Shown here one piece after another: positions 18,994-29,025 of a stretch of 64,000 bases of DNA. The DNA is from CAMCXE01 sp036520615 (GTDB taxonomy: Bacteria; Pseudomonadota; Gammaproteobacteria; Pseudomonadales; Cellvibrionaceae), in contig DATDJI010000018.1 of the NCBI GenBank assembly GCA_036520615.1, positions 87,002-151,001 on the forward strand, given 5' to 3'. The translations under genes were made by a program, and so were the position numbers. The notes beneath the pieces were generated by a model, which was not told where the DNA came from, searched no databases, and saw only the letters and a program-made list of their open reading frames with translations. Position 1 is the stretch's first letter; each line of letters opens with the position of its first letter.

Positions 18994-21213
18994 GTGAATA
19001 TAGTAACCCGAATTCTTGCCTTAGGCGCCTTAGGTGCCGCTTCGCTTACCCAGGGCTGCGGTTGCAGCAGCAATAATAACAATCCCACGGTCGTGAACCC
19101 GCCGCCAGGAGATACTCCCACCGTAAGCATTTCCGGTGCCGCAGTAAAAGGGATAGTCGGCGGTGGCGTCGTATCCGCGTTCGCTTTGGATAATAAAGGT
19201 GTTATCGCTGGGCAGCCATTTATTACCAGCGTCACTGATGCGTTGGGCAAATACACGATCAAAATACCCGAAACCTATGTGGGTAAACCTATTTCGTTCC
19301 GTATTACACCTGCGGCTGACAACACCACTAAGCTCACCTGCGACTTAGATATAGGTTGTGGCACCGGTGTTAACTTTGGCAATAAATACACGTTGCCGTC
19401 TACTTCATCGCTTGTGTTGGAAACTATTATCCCCGCGTTGGATAAAACCAAAAACGTTAACTTATCAACATTTTCTACTTTGGCTGCGGCGCAGGCCAAA
19501 AAAGCTCTGTTGAGCACGGCGGATCTCAATGCTGTTATGGCCGCAATTCGAAAAGCCAATGGCGAGATCGCCAATATGTTTGGTCTTACCGGTGAATTAT
19601 CCGAGCTTGAGCTTATGGATATTACCGATGCCGCCGCTGTAAAAGCTGCCGTAAATGGTGGTAAAAGCGAAGTGCTGCGCATTGCCGCCTTAAATGCCGC
19701 AATAATAAGCGCTTCACGATCAGCTAACCCAGGTTTTACTTTAGAGCAGGCGCTGACAAAATTAATTGCGGATATCACCGCCAAGGGCTTGGCTAGCAAT
19801 AGCAGTGATGGCTCCGTCGCCGATTTAACTAAAATTCTTACCGCAGTTAGTAATATTCTCGAACGAGTGAAAATACTGAATGCCAGCGGAGTTGATTTGA
19901 CAGCATTGATTACCAGTGTGGCAAATGAATTAGGCCGTGTGCGCAATGAGCCTGTGGATGTGTATAACACGGGGGTTGTATTGCCTGATAGTGCACTAAA
20001 CGATAAAGCCTATGCCTTTGCTGATATGGTGCGCCAGTTAGTTAATGGCGGCGATATAGTGCTGAATACTTCTGTAGGCAATAACACTACGGTTAAAGCC
20101 AAATCTGATAAATTACGTGCGCAATGGGAAGCGGCGCAAATGTTAAGCGGCCCGAATGCGGAATGGCTGAGCAAAAGTCTCTCTACTGCGGCTGAAGCTA
20201 TAGCTGAGGCAGATGACGCCTACAATCACAACGTTACATTGAAGTCCTACACAGTAGGTGATGTCACTGTCGCTATTAAATTGGCAGCGCCTAAAGTTGA
20301 GTACACTGTGGACCAAATGATTGCCGGTAATACGGTTAAATTATGGGCGAGTAAAGAATATGTTGAGGTTACTGTCGGTGGTGTTGAAACTACTACAGGT
20401 AAACTGGATTTAACCGGCAGCGCTGCTAGCTCAACTACTACTGTAAGCGTGCTCAGCGGTAGTAGTTTGGAAGTAGGTAAATTGACCCGTGAAAATAAAA
20501 ACGGTGTCGAAACATCTACGCTAGAAGGTCTGAAATTGACGCTAAAAACTGAAATTGCCCAGATAAAAGGCGGCAATGTAACTGACCCAGTTACAACTGC
20601 AGGTACGCTCAAATTTGAATTTGCGAGCTTCGAGCGAGTGAAAGGTTCTTCTAATCAGGAGCCCGTTACTAAGGGTGTAATGGCAATAGGTTTTGACGGC
20701 ACGGTTAAAAATACCACTGGTGAGGCATTCGCATTCGCACTGAATATTGCCGGCAACACCAAGGGTGTGACGATTGACGAGTTATCTCAGGGTATTGATC
20801 CCACTGATACTGCCATTACCGAAGAGGATTTTACTAGTTTGACGGCAGCTGTAAGTTTTACTGCGGATTTAAATACCCAGCTTAATTCTGCGCGGGTTAA
20901 ATTAATGACAACTCGCGAGGATTTAACTACAACCCGCACATCGCTGGATTTGATCTTCGGAGCTTATAATTTGCGCTTTAATGCATTAATTAAGCGTGTG
21001 GCTGACCAGCCTTACAACCTTACCATTACTAACCAAGATCGTCTTTCTATGACAATTGGCCAAACCACTGTCGGTGGCAATTATGCGGGTAAAATTACCG
21101 GCCCCGATGGAGTAAAGGTGCTTGCTAATATTGCGCAAACTGATAAAGACTGTGTAAAAGTTACTATCGTGGAAGGTGGTAAATTCTTTTGCTTGATCGA
21201 TATGCCCGAATAA
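18994..21213 (+). CDS. unknown 739-residue lipoprotein
   Basis: An exported lipoprotein I do not recognise. GTG 18994 has AGGAG six bases upstream. A lipoprotein signal peptide ends in LTQGC (Cys at about residue 22), followed by a Cys/Asn/Pro-rich linker. Residues about 43-110 (SISGAAVKGIVGGGVVSAF, then a stretch with DALGKYTI) look like a small carboxypeptidase-regulatory or Ig-like beta domain. The middle is rich in Ala-containing helices, and residues about 410-739 are rich in Thr/Val/Gly strands. Four cysteines near residues 110-121 and the C-terminus could form disulfides. A strong terminator follows, so it is probably a single transcription unit. Surface or periplasmic location is inference. 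Confidence 0.75.
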   Translation: MNIVTRILALGALGAASLTQGCGCSSNNNNPTVVNPPPGDTPTVSISGAAVKGIVGGGVVSAFALDNKGVIAGQPFITSVTDALGKYTIKIPETYVGKPISFRITPAADNTTKLTCDLDIGCGTGVNFGNKYTLPSTSSLVLETIIPALDKTKNVNLSTFSTLAAAQAKKALLSTADLNAVMAAIRKANGEIANMFGLTGELSELELMDITDAAAVKAAVNGGKSEVLRIAALNAAIISASRSANPGFTLEQALTKLIADITAKGLASNSSDGSVADLTKILTAVSNILERVKILNASGVDLTALITSVANELGRVRNEPVDVYNTGVVLPDSALNDKAYAFADMVRQLVNGGDIVLNTSVGNNTTVKAKSDKLRAQWEAAQMLSGPNAEWLSKSLSTAAEAIAEADDAYNHNVTLKSYTVGDVTVAIKLAAPKVEYTVDQMIAGNTVKLWASKEYVEVTVGGVETTTGKLDLTGSAASSTTTVSVLSGSSLEVGKLTRENKNGVETSTLEGLKLTLKTEIAQIKGGNVTDPVTTAGTLKFEFASFERVKGSSNQEPVTKGVMAIGFDGTVKNTTGEAFAFALNIAGNTKGVTIDELSQGIDPTDTAITEEDFTSLTAAVSFTADLNTQLNSARVKLMTTREDLTTTRTSLDLIFGAYNLRFNALIKRVADQPYNLTITNQDRLSMTIGQTTVGGNYAGKITGPDGVKVLANIAQTDKDCVKVTIVEGGKFFCLIDMPE

Positions 21214-21571
21214 GCGTTGGTCTAAGAGCGTTTTATAAAGGACGTATTAAAAAGGATAAAGTAAAAAAGAGAGCTTCGGCTCTCTTTTTTTGTTCGTGTT
21301 TAAATGAAAAAATCCAAACCAAAATTTTATAGTTTCCGCCTGGGCAAGAAAAAACTAATGTAACAGATATATTTTCTTTGAGTCGAGTGGATTGCATGCG
21401 TAACGGCTACGTTTGTGGCTTGACTATTTAGTCCTTATTAAGAGCTCTTTATCCAGGCTGATATGTGCGTGGATAGGAATAATTCTTCGCCTGCCCGAAC
21501 AAAAACAAAAACACCAGCTATAGTAATATGGTTATTCAGGTCATATTAAAGTTATTAAAAAGGTATAAAGA
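21214..21571. other. 358-base intergenic region
   Basis: Holds the terminator at 21263-21291. The remaining roughly 280 bases are AT-rich and presumably contain the promoter and leader of the 21572 gene. I see no gene or clear repeat in it. Confidence 0.5.
21263..21291 (+). terminator. rho-independent terminator after the 739-residue lipoprotein
   Basis: A 12-base stem, AAAAAAGAGAGC paired with GCTCTCTTTTTT, closes on a stable TTCG tetraloop and ends in seven T. It sits 50 bases after the stop of the lipoprotein gene. The flanking A and T runs could let it work in both directions. Confidence 0.85.
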
Positions 21572-22726
21572 ATGAGTTTGCAACGGTGTGCATGGTTAGT
21601 AATTAGTGCGCGATTGTTTGGGCTGAGTATTGTATATGCGCTGACTTTAAATGCGGCTAGAGCCGAAACTGCTGCGCCATCTGATTTAGTCAGCAATAAT
21701 AAATCAGCAGAAAAACTGCGTTTATTCACATCAGCACATAGTATTACCTACGCAGAAAATATTTCGATTGACGCCTGGATGGATGATCTGCATACAACCG
21801 ATACCTCCCCCGGTGAGTATGCATTTACGCGCAATTTTAGTGAGTTGGGATTTGCCTATGGGCAGATGAGTTTCGCGGGGTTTGTACGGCAAGATTATTA
21901 TTTGCATTTTAGTCAGGATACGTTTGATCTTGTTTACCAAGACAAAAACGATATTCCTTTTGACGCCAATCGACGTTATGAGATTCTTTTGGATGTGTCG
22001 CATGTGCAAATTCACGGCGCAAAAGTTGGCTATGATTTTTCACCATTAAAAAGCCTGCAAACTAGAATAGAAGCTAATTTTTTTGACGCGGAAGAAGTGC
22101 TGTTCGGCACGCTTGACGGGTACCTGGGCACTAATGCGGGTAAAATTAAAGGCGATTTATCGCTGGATTATAATTACACCGAGGACGTGGTGCTTGATCG
22201 TCCTCTTACACCCCCTGCAAGCGGACGCGGCCAATCGGTCGATGTGGAACTCTGGTGGCAGCCTATTGAGAAATTAAATACGCATTTTTTAGCGGAGGAT
22301 CTGTATAGCCAAATTAAATGGTCGCAAACACCTTTTACTCAGGCGACTATTACTACAGTGCGAACTGTCACCGACAGCAGCGGTGCCGTTCGGCGTGCGC
22401 CGACAATTTCCGGGCGCGAATATTTTCGTCAGGTAAAACAGCGTATTCCTCGTCACTTTCAGGCGGATATCGGCTATCAAATTATCGAGCCGTTAAGAAT
22501 TGAAGTGGTTCAGGAACGCTATGATGAGCTGGCGTTTAATCGTTTCATGGCACATTACCGTGTTTGGCCGAAGTTTGAGCTTGGGTTAGGATACGATGAG
22601 AAAGCCCGTGCACCGCGTTTGGAAGTTGCTAGCCCCTATTTAAGCCTGATGGCTTCGGCAGATAGTACCGACGGTAAAAAAGCCAAATTTGTTACTTTTA
22701 GCGCGGCAGTGCGCATAGCATTTTAA
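21572..22726 (+). CDS. unknown exported beta-barrel-like protein
   Basis: A protein of 384 residues that I do not recognise. The first 33 residues form a signal peptide (hydrophobic LFGLSIVYALTLNAARA, cleavage probably after ARA). The mature part has many alternating strands with paired aromatic residues (FAGFVRQDYYLHFSQDTF, for example) and ends AVRIAF. A terminal phenylalanine is typical of outer-membrane barrels. GGTATAAAG before the ATG is a modest ribosome site. It follows the unknown lipoprotein but is separated from it by a terminator. Function unknown; barrel assignment is inference. Confidence 0.7.
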   Translation: MSLQRCAWLVISARLFGLSIVYALTLNAARAETAAPSDLVSNNKSAEKLRLFTSAHSITYAENISIDAWMDDLHTTDTSPGEYAFTRNFSELGFAYGQMSFAGFVRQDYYLHFSQDTFDLVYQDKNDIPFDANRRYEILLDVSHVQIHGAKVGYDFSPLKSLQTRIEANFFDAEEVLFGTLDGYLGTNAGKIKGDLSLDYNYTEDVVLDRPLTPPASGRGQSVDVELWWQPIEKLNTHFLAEDLYSQIKWSQTPFTQATITTVRTVTDSSGAVRRAPTISGREYFRQVKQRIPRHFQADIGYQIIEPLRIEVVQERYDELAFNRFMAHYRVWPKFELGLGYDEKARAPRLEVASPYLSLMASADSTDGKKAKFVTFSAAVRIAF

Positions 22727-22824
22727 GAGCACGATAAATCGCATTCATTAGGCGAGCGGTTCGATAAACGCGGCGTTATTGCGGCCACTATTTAAATTGA
22801 AGCTAAAATCTAGGCCAAAAAAAA

Positions 22825-22843
22825 GCGACCCAATGCAGGTCGC
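22825..22843 (-). terminator. rho-independent terminator of the YjbR-family gene
   Basis: GCGACC and GGTCGC form a 6-base stem with a 7-base loop. Read on the minus strand the hairpin is followed by eight T (the A run at 22817-22824). It lies about 60 bases beyond the stop of the minus-strand gene that ends at 22901. Confidence 0.7.
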
Positions 22844-22900
22844 CTCCTCTTATTAAATATGGCAAAAGCGTAAATATAAGCTCGTGCCTACCTGAATAGC

Positions 22901-23296
22901 TTAAGGATTAAGTTTACCCTTGTGGATAACATCAAAGCCGTGGCGCTGCACTAGGCCGTCTTGTTGGTCTTGTGGCAGGCCTTCCACTACTACGCTGTAG
23001 GAGTGATCCATCATGAATTTTAAGTCTTCTTCAGGGATGGAATCGTTAAGAATTAGGGTATTCCAGTGGCGTTTATTCATATGGTGGCCGGGAACTACAG
23101 CGTCGAATGTATCGCGCAGGCGCTCGGCTTCATCTGGGTCACATTTTAAATTCATCTGACCTGTGCCATGCAGGAAGCTTAAAGTGGCGAACACTTTGTG
23201 GCAGATTTTAAAAGAGGGGGAGTCCGAACCGAAGGGATAAACTTCCATGACCTCGGGTTTACTCAACAGATAAAGCTTACAAGCGTCGTAATTCAT
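22901..23296 (-). CDS. MmcQ/YjbR family protein
   Basis: A small cytosolic protein of 131 residues. The pattern YLLSKPEVMEVYPFG at residues 9-23, then KVFATLSF, LKCDP and a C-terminal HWNTLILNDSIPEEDLKFMMDHSY is that of the YjbR/MmcQ family. This is a CyaY-like-fold group often annotated as 'DNA-binding', although the function is not settled. An AAGGATAATC ribosome site precedes the ATG. It is transcribed alone, opposite to both neighbours, with its own terminator. Confidence 0.88.
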   Translation of the reverse strand: MNYDACKLYLLSKPEVMEVYPFGSDSPSFKICHKVFATLSFLHGTGQMNLKCDPDEAERLRDTFDAVVPGHHMNKRHWNTLILNDSIPEEDLKFMMDHSYSVVVEGLPQDQQDGLVQRHGFDVIHKGKLNP

Positions 23297-23534
23297 GGAT
23301 GATTATCCTTAGAGGCAAAAGGCCAGGGTTAAGGGTGAGGGCGAGAGGTATCGCGAAACACCGACAAAATAAGAATAAGGCGCTGCAGTAGCACGCCGGT
23401 ACTTTTAATAGCCGCTAAGGTTAAACCATGCGCGCGCTGGCAACAAGCCATCTACAGGAGTTCACAACTCACTTGCTGGCGTTAGGGGCTGTACTGACTA
23501 AGCTTAACCAAGCATTACCTGTGGAGAGGAGTTT

Positions 23535-25541
23535 ATGGGACACATGAGTTTGCGGCAATTATTCGGTTTATTAACCGGCTTTATTCTATTTGCATTTTGC
23601 CTTTTCAGCGGGTTTGCTTGGATGCGCATGGAGCAATTACAGGTAAGTGGGCCTATTTACAATGCAGTAGTGCAAGGCAAAGATCTGGTTGCCGATATCT
23701 TGCCGCCCCCCGCTTATATTATTGAAGCGAATTTATTAGCCCATCAAATGACGCTAGCCTCCAGCAGCGAGCAAAAAATACTAATCAGCCAGGTAGACCA
23801 ATTGCGGCGGGATTTCTTAGCGCGTAACCAGTATTGGCAACAACAGAATATTCCCGCAGAAATTAAAACACTGTTATCTACCGCCGCAGCGCCTGCCGAG
23901 CGCTTTTTTAACAGCTTAACGGGCCGTTTGGCCACTGCAATGCAAGCGGGGGAGGCGGCCCGTGCCACAGATGTGCTCAAAGATATGCAAACGGATTACA
24001 CCGCGCACAGGCAGGCAATTGATAAGCTCGTTTTGCAACTAGCAGTATTAAATAAAGAAATGGAAACTGGTGCCGCACAGACAGTAACTTCGACACGTTG
24101 GCAACTAGGGTGGGTATTTTTAGGTATCGCCATTATGTGTTTGGCCGCAGCGCAGTGGGCGAGAATAAAAGTTATTAAATCGGTGGGAGGTGAACTCTCT
24201 ACCGCTTTGTACTGGGTTGGGCGCTTAAGCGAAGGGGATCTGCGCGAGCGGCCCACAAATTCCGCGGAGGGTAGTTTATTAGCGGCTTTCGGCAATTTAA
24301 CAGACAAAATTAATCGCGTATTGCAGGGCATCGACAGTACCAACCGGGAAGTGGGGCAGTCTATTTACCAGGTGATGTCCGTCTCGAAGCAAATAACCCA
24401 GGTCAGTGCAGATCGCCAGCGCGGCGCCGATTTGGTTAACCAGACCACGCAGAGCCTTTTTGCTGGTCTCGGCCGCGTTAAGCATTTAGTAGAAGATACT
24501 CAGCTGAGCACACAAAATGCTGCTAATCGCGCCCAGCAGGGTTTAAATGCAGTGTCGCAAATTCGCATGCATGTTGCACAAACTGTGGACAAGGTTCTGC
24601 ATAGTGAAACCTCAATGCGCGAATTGGCAGCCGCTACTGGCGAGATTCACTCAATTGTTAGCAGTATTAAAGCGATTGCCGATCAAACTAATTTATTGGC
24701 GCTAAATGCCGCAATTGAAGCGGCCAGAGCTGGCGAACAGGGGCGCGGTTTTGCCGTCGTGGCTGATGAAGTGCGCACATTGGCCACCCGTACCGGCGAG
24801 GCCACGGCACAAATTACTCAATTGGTTAGCGGCCTAAACACAAAAGTGGATGCCACATTGCTGACAATGTGCCAAGTGGCTGAAGTTGTAACACAGGTGC
24901 AAAGTTACACCGATGAAAATGACGAATCTATTTCGGAAATTGCCCGATCAGCGCAGCAAAATCATGCTGCCAGCAGTGAAATATTGCAGGCAACGCAGGA
25001 ACAATTGCAGCATATTGAATTGCTGAATAAACAAATTGCCGAATTATTTTCAGCCCTTAAATACAGTGATACCACCCTAAAAATTACTACAACAATTTCT
25101 AACGCATTAGAAAAAACCTTGACTGATTTGCAGGCGCAAATAGGTTTTTTCAAATTTATTCCCACTGCGCTGGAGGATCCGCATCCGAATACCAAGCGAG
25201 AGCACCCGCGTTTGCGCAATAGTTTGCTTGTAATGGCGGGGCTGCCCGGAATGGAAAAGGTGCAAGGCGTAACTGTGGATTTTAGTCTGGGCGGGATGAG
25301 ACTTGCGACACCTACGCTTCTGAAAGCCGATAAACACGATTTGATCGAATTACTTATTAAGCCTCCGTCCAATCAATTAAACGGCTACCTAAGTCGTGCG
25401 CCGATACAATTACAAGGCCGCGTCGTACGAATTCATCAGGAGGGTGACGAAATGCACTACGGCATTTCGTTTGAAGATTTAGCCGCCAACCAACAGCGCG
25501 AACTTGAATTGGTACAGTCGTTTTATTTGGCTGCAGCATAA
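23535..25541 (+). CDS. methyl-accepting chemotaxis protein with C-terminal PilZ domain
   Basis: A membrane receptor of 668 residues. Membrane segments lie at about 10-30 and 187-207, bounding a small helical periplasmic sensor. A HAMP-like linker leads to the signalling domain, with the hairpin tip NLLALNAAIEAARAGEQGRG near residues 385-404. After the coiled coil, residues about 550-665 form a PilZ domain. R555-E-H-P-R559 is the RxxxR motif and DFSLGGMR supplies the D-x-S-x-x-G motif, so both c-di-GMP-binding signatures are intact. The protein should therefore sense c-di-GMP directly while signalling to a chemotaxis or Chp kinase. GAGAGGAG precedes ATG 23535. No chemotaxis gene is adjacent. 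Confidence 0.93.
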   Translation: MGHMSLRQLFGLLTGFILFAFCLFSGFAWMRMEQLQVSGPIYNAVVQGKDLVADILPPPAYIIEANLLAHQMTLASSSEQKILISQVDQLRRDFLARNQYWQQQNIPAEIKTLLSTAAAPAERFFNSLTGRLATAMQAGEAARATDVLKDMQTDYTAHRQAIDKLVLQLAVLNKEMETGAAQTVTSTRWQLGWVFLGIAIMCLAAAQWARIKVIKSVGGELSTALYWVGRLSEGDLRERPTNSAEGSLLAAFGNLTDKINRVLQGIDSTNREVGQSIYQVMSVSKQITQVSADRQRGADLVNQTTQSLFAGLGRVKHLVEDTQLSTQNAANRAQQGLNAVSQIRMHVAQTVDKVLHSETSMRELAAATGEIHSIVSSIKAIADQTNLLALNAAIEAARAGEQGRGFAVVADEVRTLATRTGEATAQITQLVSGLNTKVDATLLTMCQVAEVVTQVQSYTDENDESISEIARSAQQNHAASSEILQATQEQLQHIELLNKQIAELFSALKYSDTTLKITTTISNALEKTLTDLQAQIGFFKFIPTALEDPHPNTKREHPRLRNSLLVMAGLPGMEKVQGVTVDFSLGGMRLATPTLLKADKHDLIELLIKPPSNQLNGYLSRAPIQLQGRVVRIHQEGDEMHYGISFEDLAANQQRELELVQSFYLAAA

Positions 25542-25717
25542 AATCTCAAAATTATTTGTTCACATACAGTGCATGCTGCGCGGTCCTTGCCGTGTCCTAC
25601 ACATCGGCTGAAGGGCTGCGTTTCAAGTTAAATTCGATTTAATGCAGCCCATTCTCATTTAGACTATTAAAGTCCCCCGAAGCCAAGCATAATTGTCCGC
25701 TGCTAAGCGAGGTGATT

Positions 25718-28006
25718 ATGACGGTTAATATTATTTACTCCCAAATAGCCCAAGAGCTAAATGTGGCAAATGCACAGGTGGCTGCCGCTTGCCAATTATT
25801 GGATGAAGGCTCAACTGTACCTTTTATTGCACGTTACCGCAAAGAAGTGACTGGCGGGCTTGATGATAATCAGCTGCGCCTGCTCGCTGAACGACTTGAT
25901 TATCTGCGCGAATTAACCGCACGCAAAACTAGCATATTAAAATCCATTCAAGAGCAGGGTAAATTAACTCCGGCGCTGGAGGCGGCCATTAATACAGCGC
26001 CGACAAAAACATTATTGGAAGATTTATATTTACCGTATAAACCTAAGCGTCGCACGAAAGCGCAGATTGCCAAAGAGGCGGGCCTTGAGCCATTGGCATT
26101 AGCGTTATTAAATAATCCTGAGCAAGCTCCACAGCATTTAGCCGGCAATTTTATAAATCTTGCAGCGAGTATCGCCGATATAAAAGACGCTCTAGAAGGC
26201 GCTAAACACATATTAATTGAATTATTTAGCGAAACCGCTCCTTTGTTGGAAAAGCTGCGTCAGCAACAACAAGAACATGCCTTTGTGGAAGTGCGTGTGG
26301 CTAAAGGTAAAGAGACGCAAGCGAGTAAGTTTCAAGATTATTTTGACTACCGTGAGGCCTGGAAAAAAATTCCCAGCCATCGTGCCTTAGCTATTTTTCG
26401 CGGTGAAAAAGAAAATGTTTTGGTGGTATCGCTTAAGCATCCCGACGAAGACATTGCTCATCCATGTATTGGTATTATCGCCGCGCAATTTTCCATTGCT
26501 GATCGCAAGCGCAGTGCCGATGCCTGGCTTTTATCCGTGGTTGCCGCTGCCTGGCAGCAAAAATTGAGCAAACAAATTGAAACAGATTTAATGGGGCACT
26601 TGCGTGAACAAGCAGAAGCGGAAGCTATTCAGGTTTTTGCGCGCAATTTAAAAGATTTATTGTTAGCCGCTCCGGCCGGGCAAAAAATTACTCTGGGGTT
26701 GGATCCTGGTTTGCGCACAGGCGTTAAAGTTGTGGTGTTGGATGCAACCGGGCAAGTGCTTGATCACTGCGCAATATTTCCCCATCAGCCACACAATAAA
26801 ATTGTCGAAGCCGCATCTGTAGTACTAAAGCTCTTAAAAAAATATCAAGTACAATTAATTGCGATAGGTAATGGTACGGCGAGCCGCGAAACGGAAAAAT
26901 TTATCGCCGATATTATGAAGGCGCAGCCGGAATTAAATGTGCAAAAAATCGTTGTCAGCGAGGCAGGCGCCTCGGTTTATTCGGCGTCGGAACTCGCCGC
27001 GAAAGAATTCCCGGAATTAGACGTAACCATTCGCGGCGCAATTTCAATTGGCCGCCGTTTACAGGACCCGCTGGCTGAGCTGGTAAAAATAGATCCTAAA
27101 GCCATAGGTGTCGGTCAGTATCAACACGACGTATCGCAAACTCATTTGGCGCGTTCATTAGATGCTGTAGTTGAGGATTGTGTAAACGCCGTAGGTGTCG
27201 AAGTAAACACCGCATCGGCACCGTTGCTTGCGCGCGTGGCAGGTTTAAATGTGACCATTGCCAATAATATTGTGGCGTTTCGCAATGAAAAGGGCGCATT
27301 TAAAAATCGCCAGCAATTATTAAAAGTACCTCGTTTGGGCGCTAAAGCATTTGAGCAGGCGGCGGGATTTTTGCGAATCCACAAAGCGCAAAACCCACTG
27401 GATGCCTCTGGTGTGCATCCGGAATCTTATTCATTGGTTGAAACGATTGCAGCCAAACATCAGCGCAGTATTTCGGCATTAATTGGCGATAGTAGTTTTT
27501 TGCGCAGTTTAAAACCCAGCGATTATGCCAATGCTCAATTTGGTGTGCCGACGATTACCGACATTTTAAAAGAATTAGATAAACCCGGTCGCGATCCGCG
27601 CCCTGAATTTAAAACCGCACAATTTAAAGAAGGCATCGAAAAATTAACTGATGTTGAGCCCGGTATGATTTTGCAGGGTGTTATTACTAACGTCACGAAT
27701 TTTGGCGCGTTTGTCGATATAGGTGTACACCAGGACGGTTTGGTACATATTTCTATGTTATCGCACCAATTTGTTAAAGACCCGCATGCGGTGGTCAAAG
27801 CGGGCGATATAGTGTCAGTGAAAGTCATGGAGGTGGATGCCGCACGCAAACGTATTGCGCTTTCCATGCGGTTAGATGATGCGCCGGGCCAGCCGACGGC
27901 TAAACCTCAAACCCAACGCTCTGCTGCGCAGCCTCGCACAGATGCGGCTTCACCCTCTGGCACTATGGCTGCCTTATTTAATCAGGCGCTGCAAAAAAAG
28001 AAATAA
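25718..28006 (+). CDS. tex: Tex-family RNA-binding transcription accessory protein
   Basis: A nucleic-acid-binding protein of about 762 residues, cytosolic, first described in Bordetella toxin expression; its molecular role is still debated. I chose ATG 25718, with AGCGAGG just upstream; a GTG two codons earlier (25712) is possible. Domains in order: helical Tex N-terminus with PFIARYRKEVTGGLDD near residue 35, a YqgF-like RNase-H fold with LGLDPGLRTGVKVVVLD near 327, tandem helix-hairpin-helix near 490-560, and a C-terminal S1 domain (about 645-715, GVITNVTNFGAFVDIGVHQD). Length matches the family. It is flanked by short intergenic regions and probably transcribed alone. Confidence 0.95.
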   Translation: MTVNIIYSQIAQELNVANAQVAAACQLLDEGSTVPFIARYRKEVTGGLDDNQLRLLAERLDYLRELTARKTSILKSIQEQGKLTPALEAAINTAPTKTLLEDLYLPYKPKRRTKAQIAKEAGLEPLALALLNNPEQAPQHLAGNFINLAASIADIKDALEGAKHILIELFSETAPLLEKLRQQQQEHAFVEVRVAKGKETQASKFQDYFDYREAWKKIPSHRALAIFRGEKENVLVVSLKHPDEDIAHPCIGIIAAQFSIADRKRSADAWLLSVVAAAWQQKLSKQIETDLMGHLREQAEAEAIQVFARNLKDLLLAAPAGQKITLGLDPGLRTGVKVVVLDATGQVLDHCAIFPHQPHNKIVEAASVVLKLLKKYQVQLIAIGNGTASRETEKFIADIMKAQPELNVQKIVVSEAGASVYSASELAAKEFPELDVTIRGAISIGRRLQDPLAELVKIDPKAIGVGQYQHDVSQTHLARSLDAVVEDCVNAVGVEVNTASAPLLARVAGLNVTIANNIVAFRNEKGAFKNRQQLLKVPRLGAKAFEQAAGFLRIHKAQNPLDASGVHPESYSLVETIAAKHQRSISALIGDSSFLRSLKPSDYANAQFGVPTITDILKELDKPGRDPRPEFKTAQFKEGIEKLTDVEPGMILQGVITNVTNFGAFVDIGVHQDGLVHISMLSHQFVKDPHAVVKAGDIVSVKVMEVDAARKRIALSMRLDDAPGQPTAKPQTQRSAAQPRTDAASPSGTMAALFNQALQKKK

Positions 28007-28022
28007 TTAATGAATGCTATAA

Positions 28023-28055
28023 AAATCTCAGCGCCTCAGCTTTTAGTTGAGATTT
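28023..28055 (+). terminator. weak hairpin after tex
   Basis: AAATCTCA and TGAGATTT form an 8-base stem with a 17-base loop, 17 bases after the tex stop. There is no T run, so termination would be inefficient or factor-dependent. Confidence 0.3.
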
Positions 28056-28122
28056 ATAACGTCGAGAGAGCGGAAATTTTTAAAGTTGTTGGCTAATGAC
28101 AACCCATTAATTGGAATTAATC

Positions 28123-28887
28123 GTGACTAATTTAACGCAATGTCCAGCACAAATTGTAATTGATGATTTAACCGAGCGGCGTTTAACGCATAAACAAGGC
28201 GCGCAATTAATGCAGGCGCCGCAGTCATTAGAGCAGGCATTTTCATGGCAGCAAGCTGTTGCCGCACAATTAGCAAGCCAGGGTAAACCGATTATCGGAT
28301 GGAAAAGTGCACTGCCTAATGAGGGCCGTTGGGGGCTGGCACCTATGTATCAGCAGTATTCAGGGGTGACATGCCCTCTGCCCGGTAATCAAGCCACTGC
28401 CACTGTGGAGCCTGAATTTGCTTGGCGCTTAACGCGAGATTTATTGCCACAAGGGCAACCACTGGGTACTGAAACGCTCCGCCAGGCGATGCAATGCCAT
28501 TTAGCGATTGAAATTATTTTTGATCGTTTTAGTCAAGGTGAAAATGTAGATTATTACAGCCGGTTAGCTGATGGTTTATTAAATCAGGGCGTGTGGTTAG
28601 GCCCAGCGATTACCGATGCACCGGTTCGAATTCCGCTGCTTTGGAAGAGTGAGAATCTGCAACATAGTGCAGTGGGCGTGCATCCTGCTGGTGACGCATT
28701 CGCACCGGTAGAATGGTTAGTAGCGTTTTTACACCAACGCAATATAGGCTTGTACACAGGGCAAATTATTATTACCGGCTCATTAAATGGTTTATGGCGT
28801 CTGCCAGTAAATCAGCCTGTAACAATTGAATATGCAGAATTAGCAATTGTTGAAATTGAGTTTGCCTCTGCATTAAATGCAGCCTAA
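28123..28887 (+). CDS. 2-keto-4-pentenoate hydratase / fumarylacetoacetate hydrolase-family protein
   Basis: A cytosolic protein of 254 residues related to MhpD-type hydratases and decarboxylases that act on 2-oxo acids from aromatic ring cleavage. I chose GTG 28123, with GGAAT a few bases upstream; TTG 28111 is the alternative. The family signature is visible as GWKSALPN (substrate lysine region), EPEFAWRLTRDL (metal-site Glu), AIEIIFDR, and the C-terminal stretch with TGSLNGLWRL. The usual 'TGxxxxP' ending is altered to TGSLNGLW, so the substrate may differ. No aromatic-degradation genes are nearby. Exact reaction unknown. Confidence 0.75.
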   Translation: MTNLTQCPAQIVIDDLTERRLTHKQGAQLMQAPQSLEQAFSWQQAVAAQLASQGKPIIGWKSALPNEGRWGLAPMYQQYSGVTCPLPGNQATATVEPEFAWRLTRDLLPQGQPLGTETLRQAMQCHLAIEIIFDRFSQGENVDYYSRLADGLLNQGVWLGPAITDAPVRIPLLWKSENLQHSAVGVHPAGDAFAPVEWLVAFLHQRNIGLYTGQIIITGSLNGLWRLPVNQPVTIEYAELAIVEIEFASALNAA

Positions 28888-29025
28888 ATACGTTCGGTTG
28901 TTATTCCGTAAGAATCGCGCACTGGCTTTAAAACAGTAAGCGTATCTAGGTGGTTATCGGTTGGAATGTGTAGAATTAGGAATGCTCTAATTATAAGTTC
29001 CCAAGGTGCAATAACTTACCCGCAA

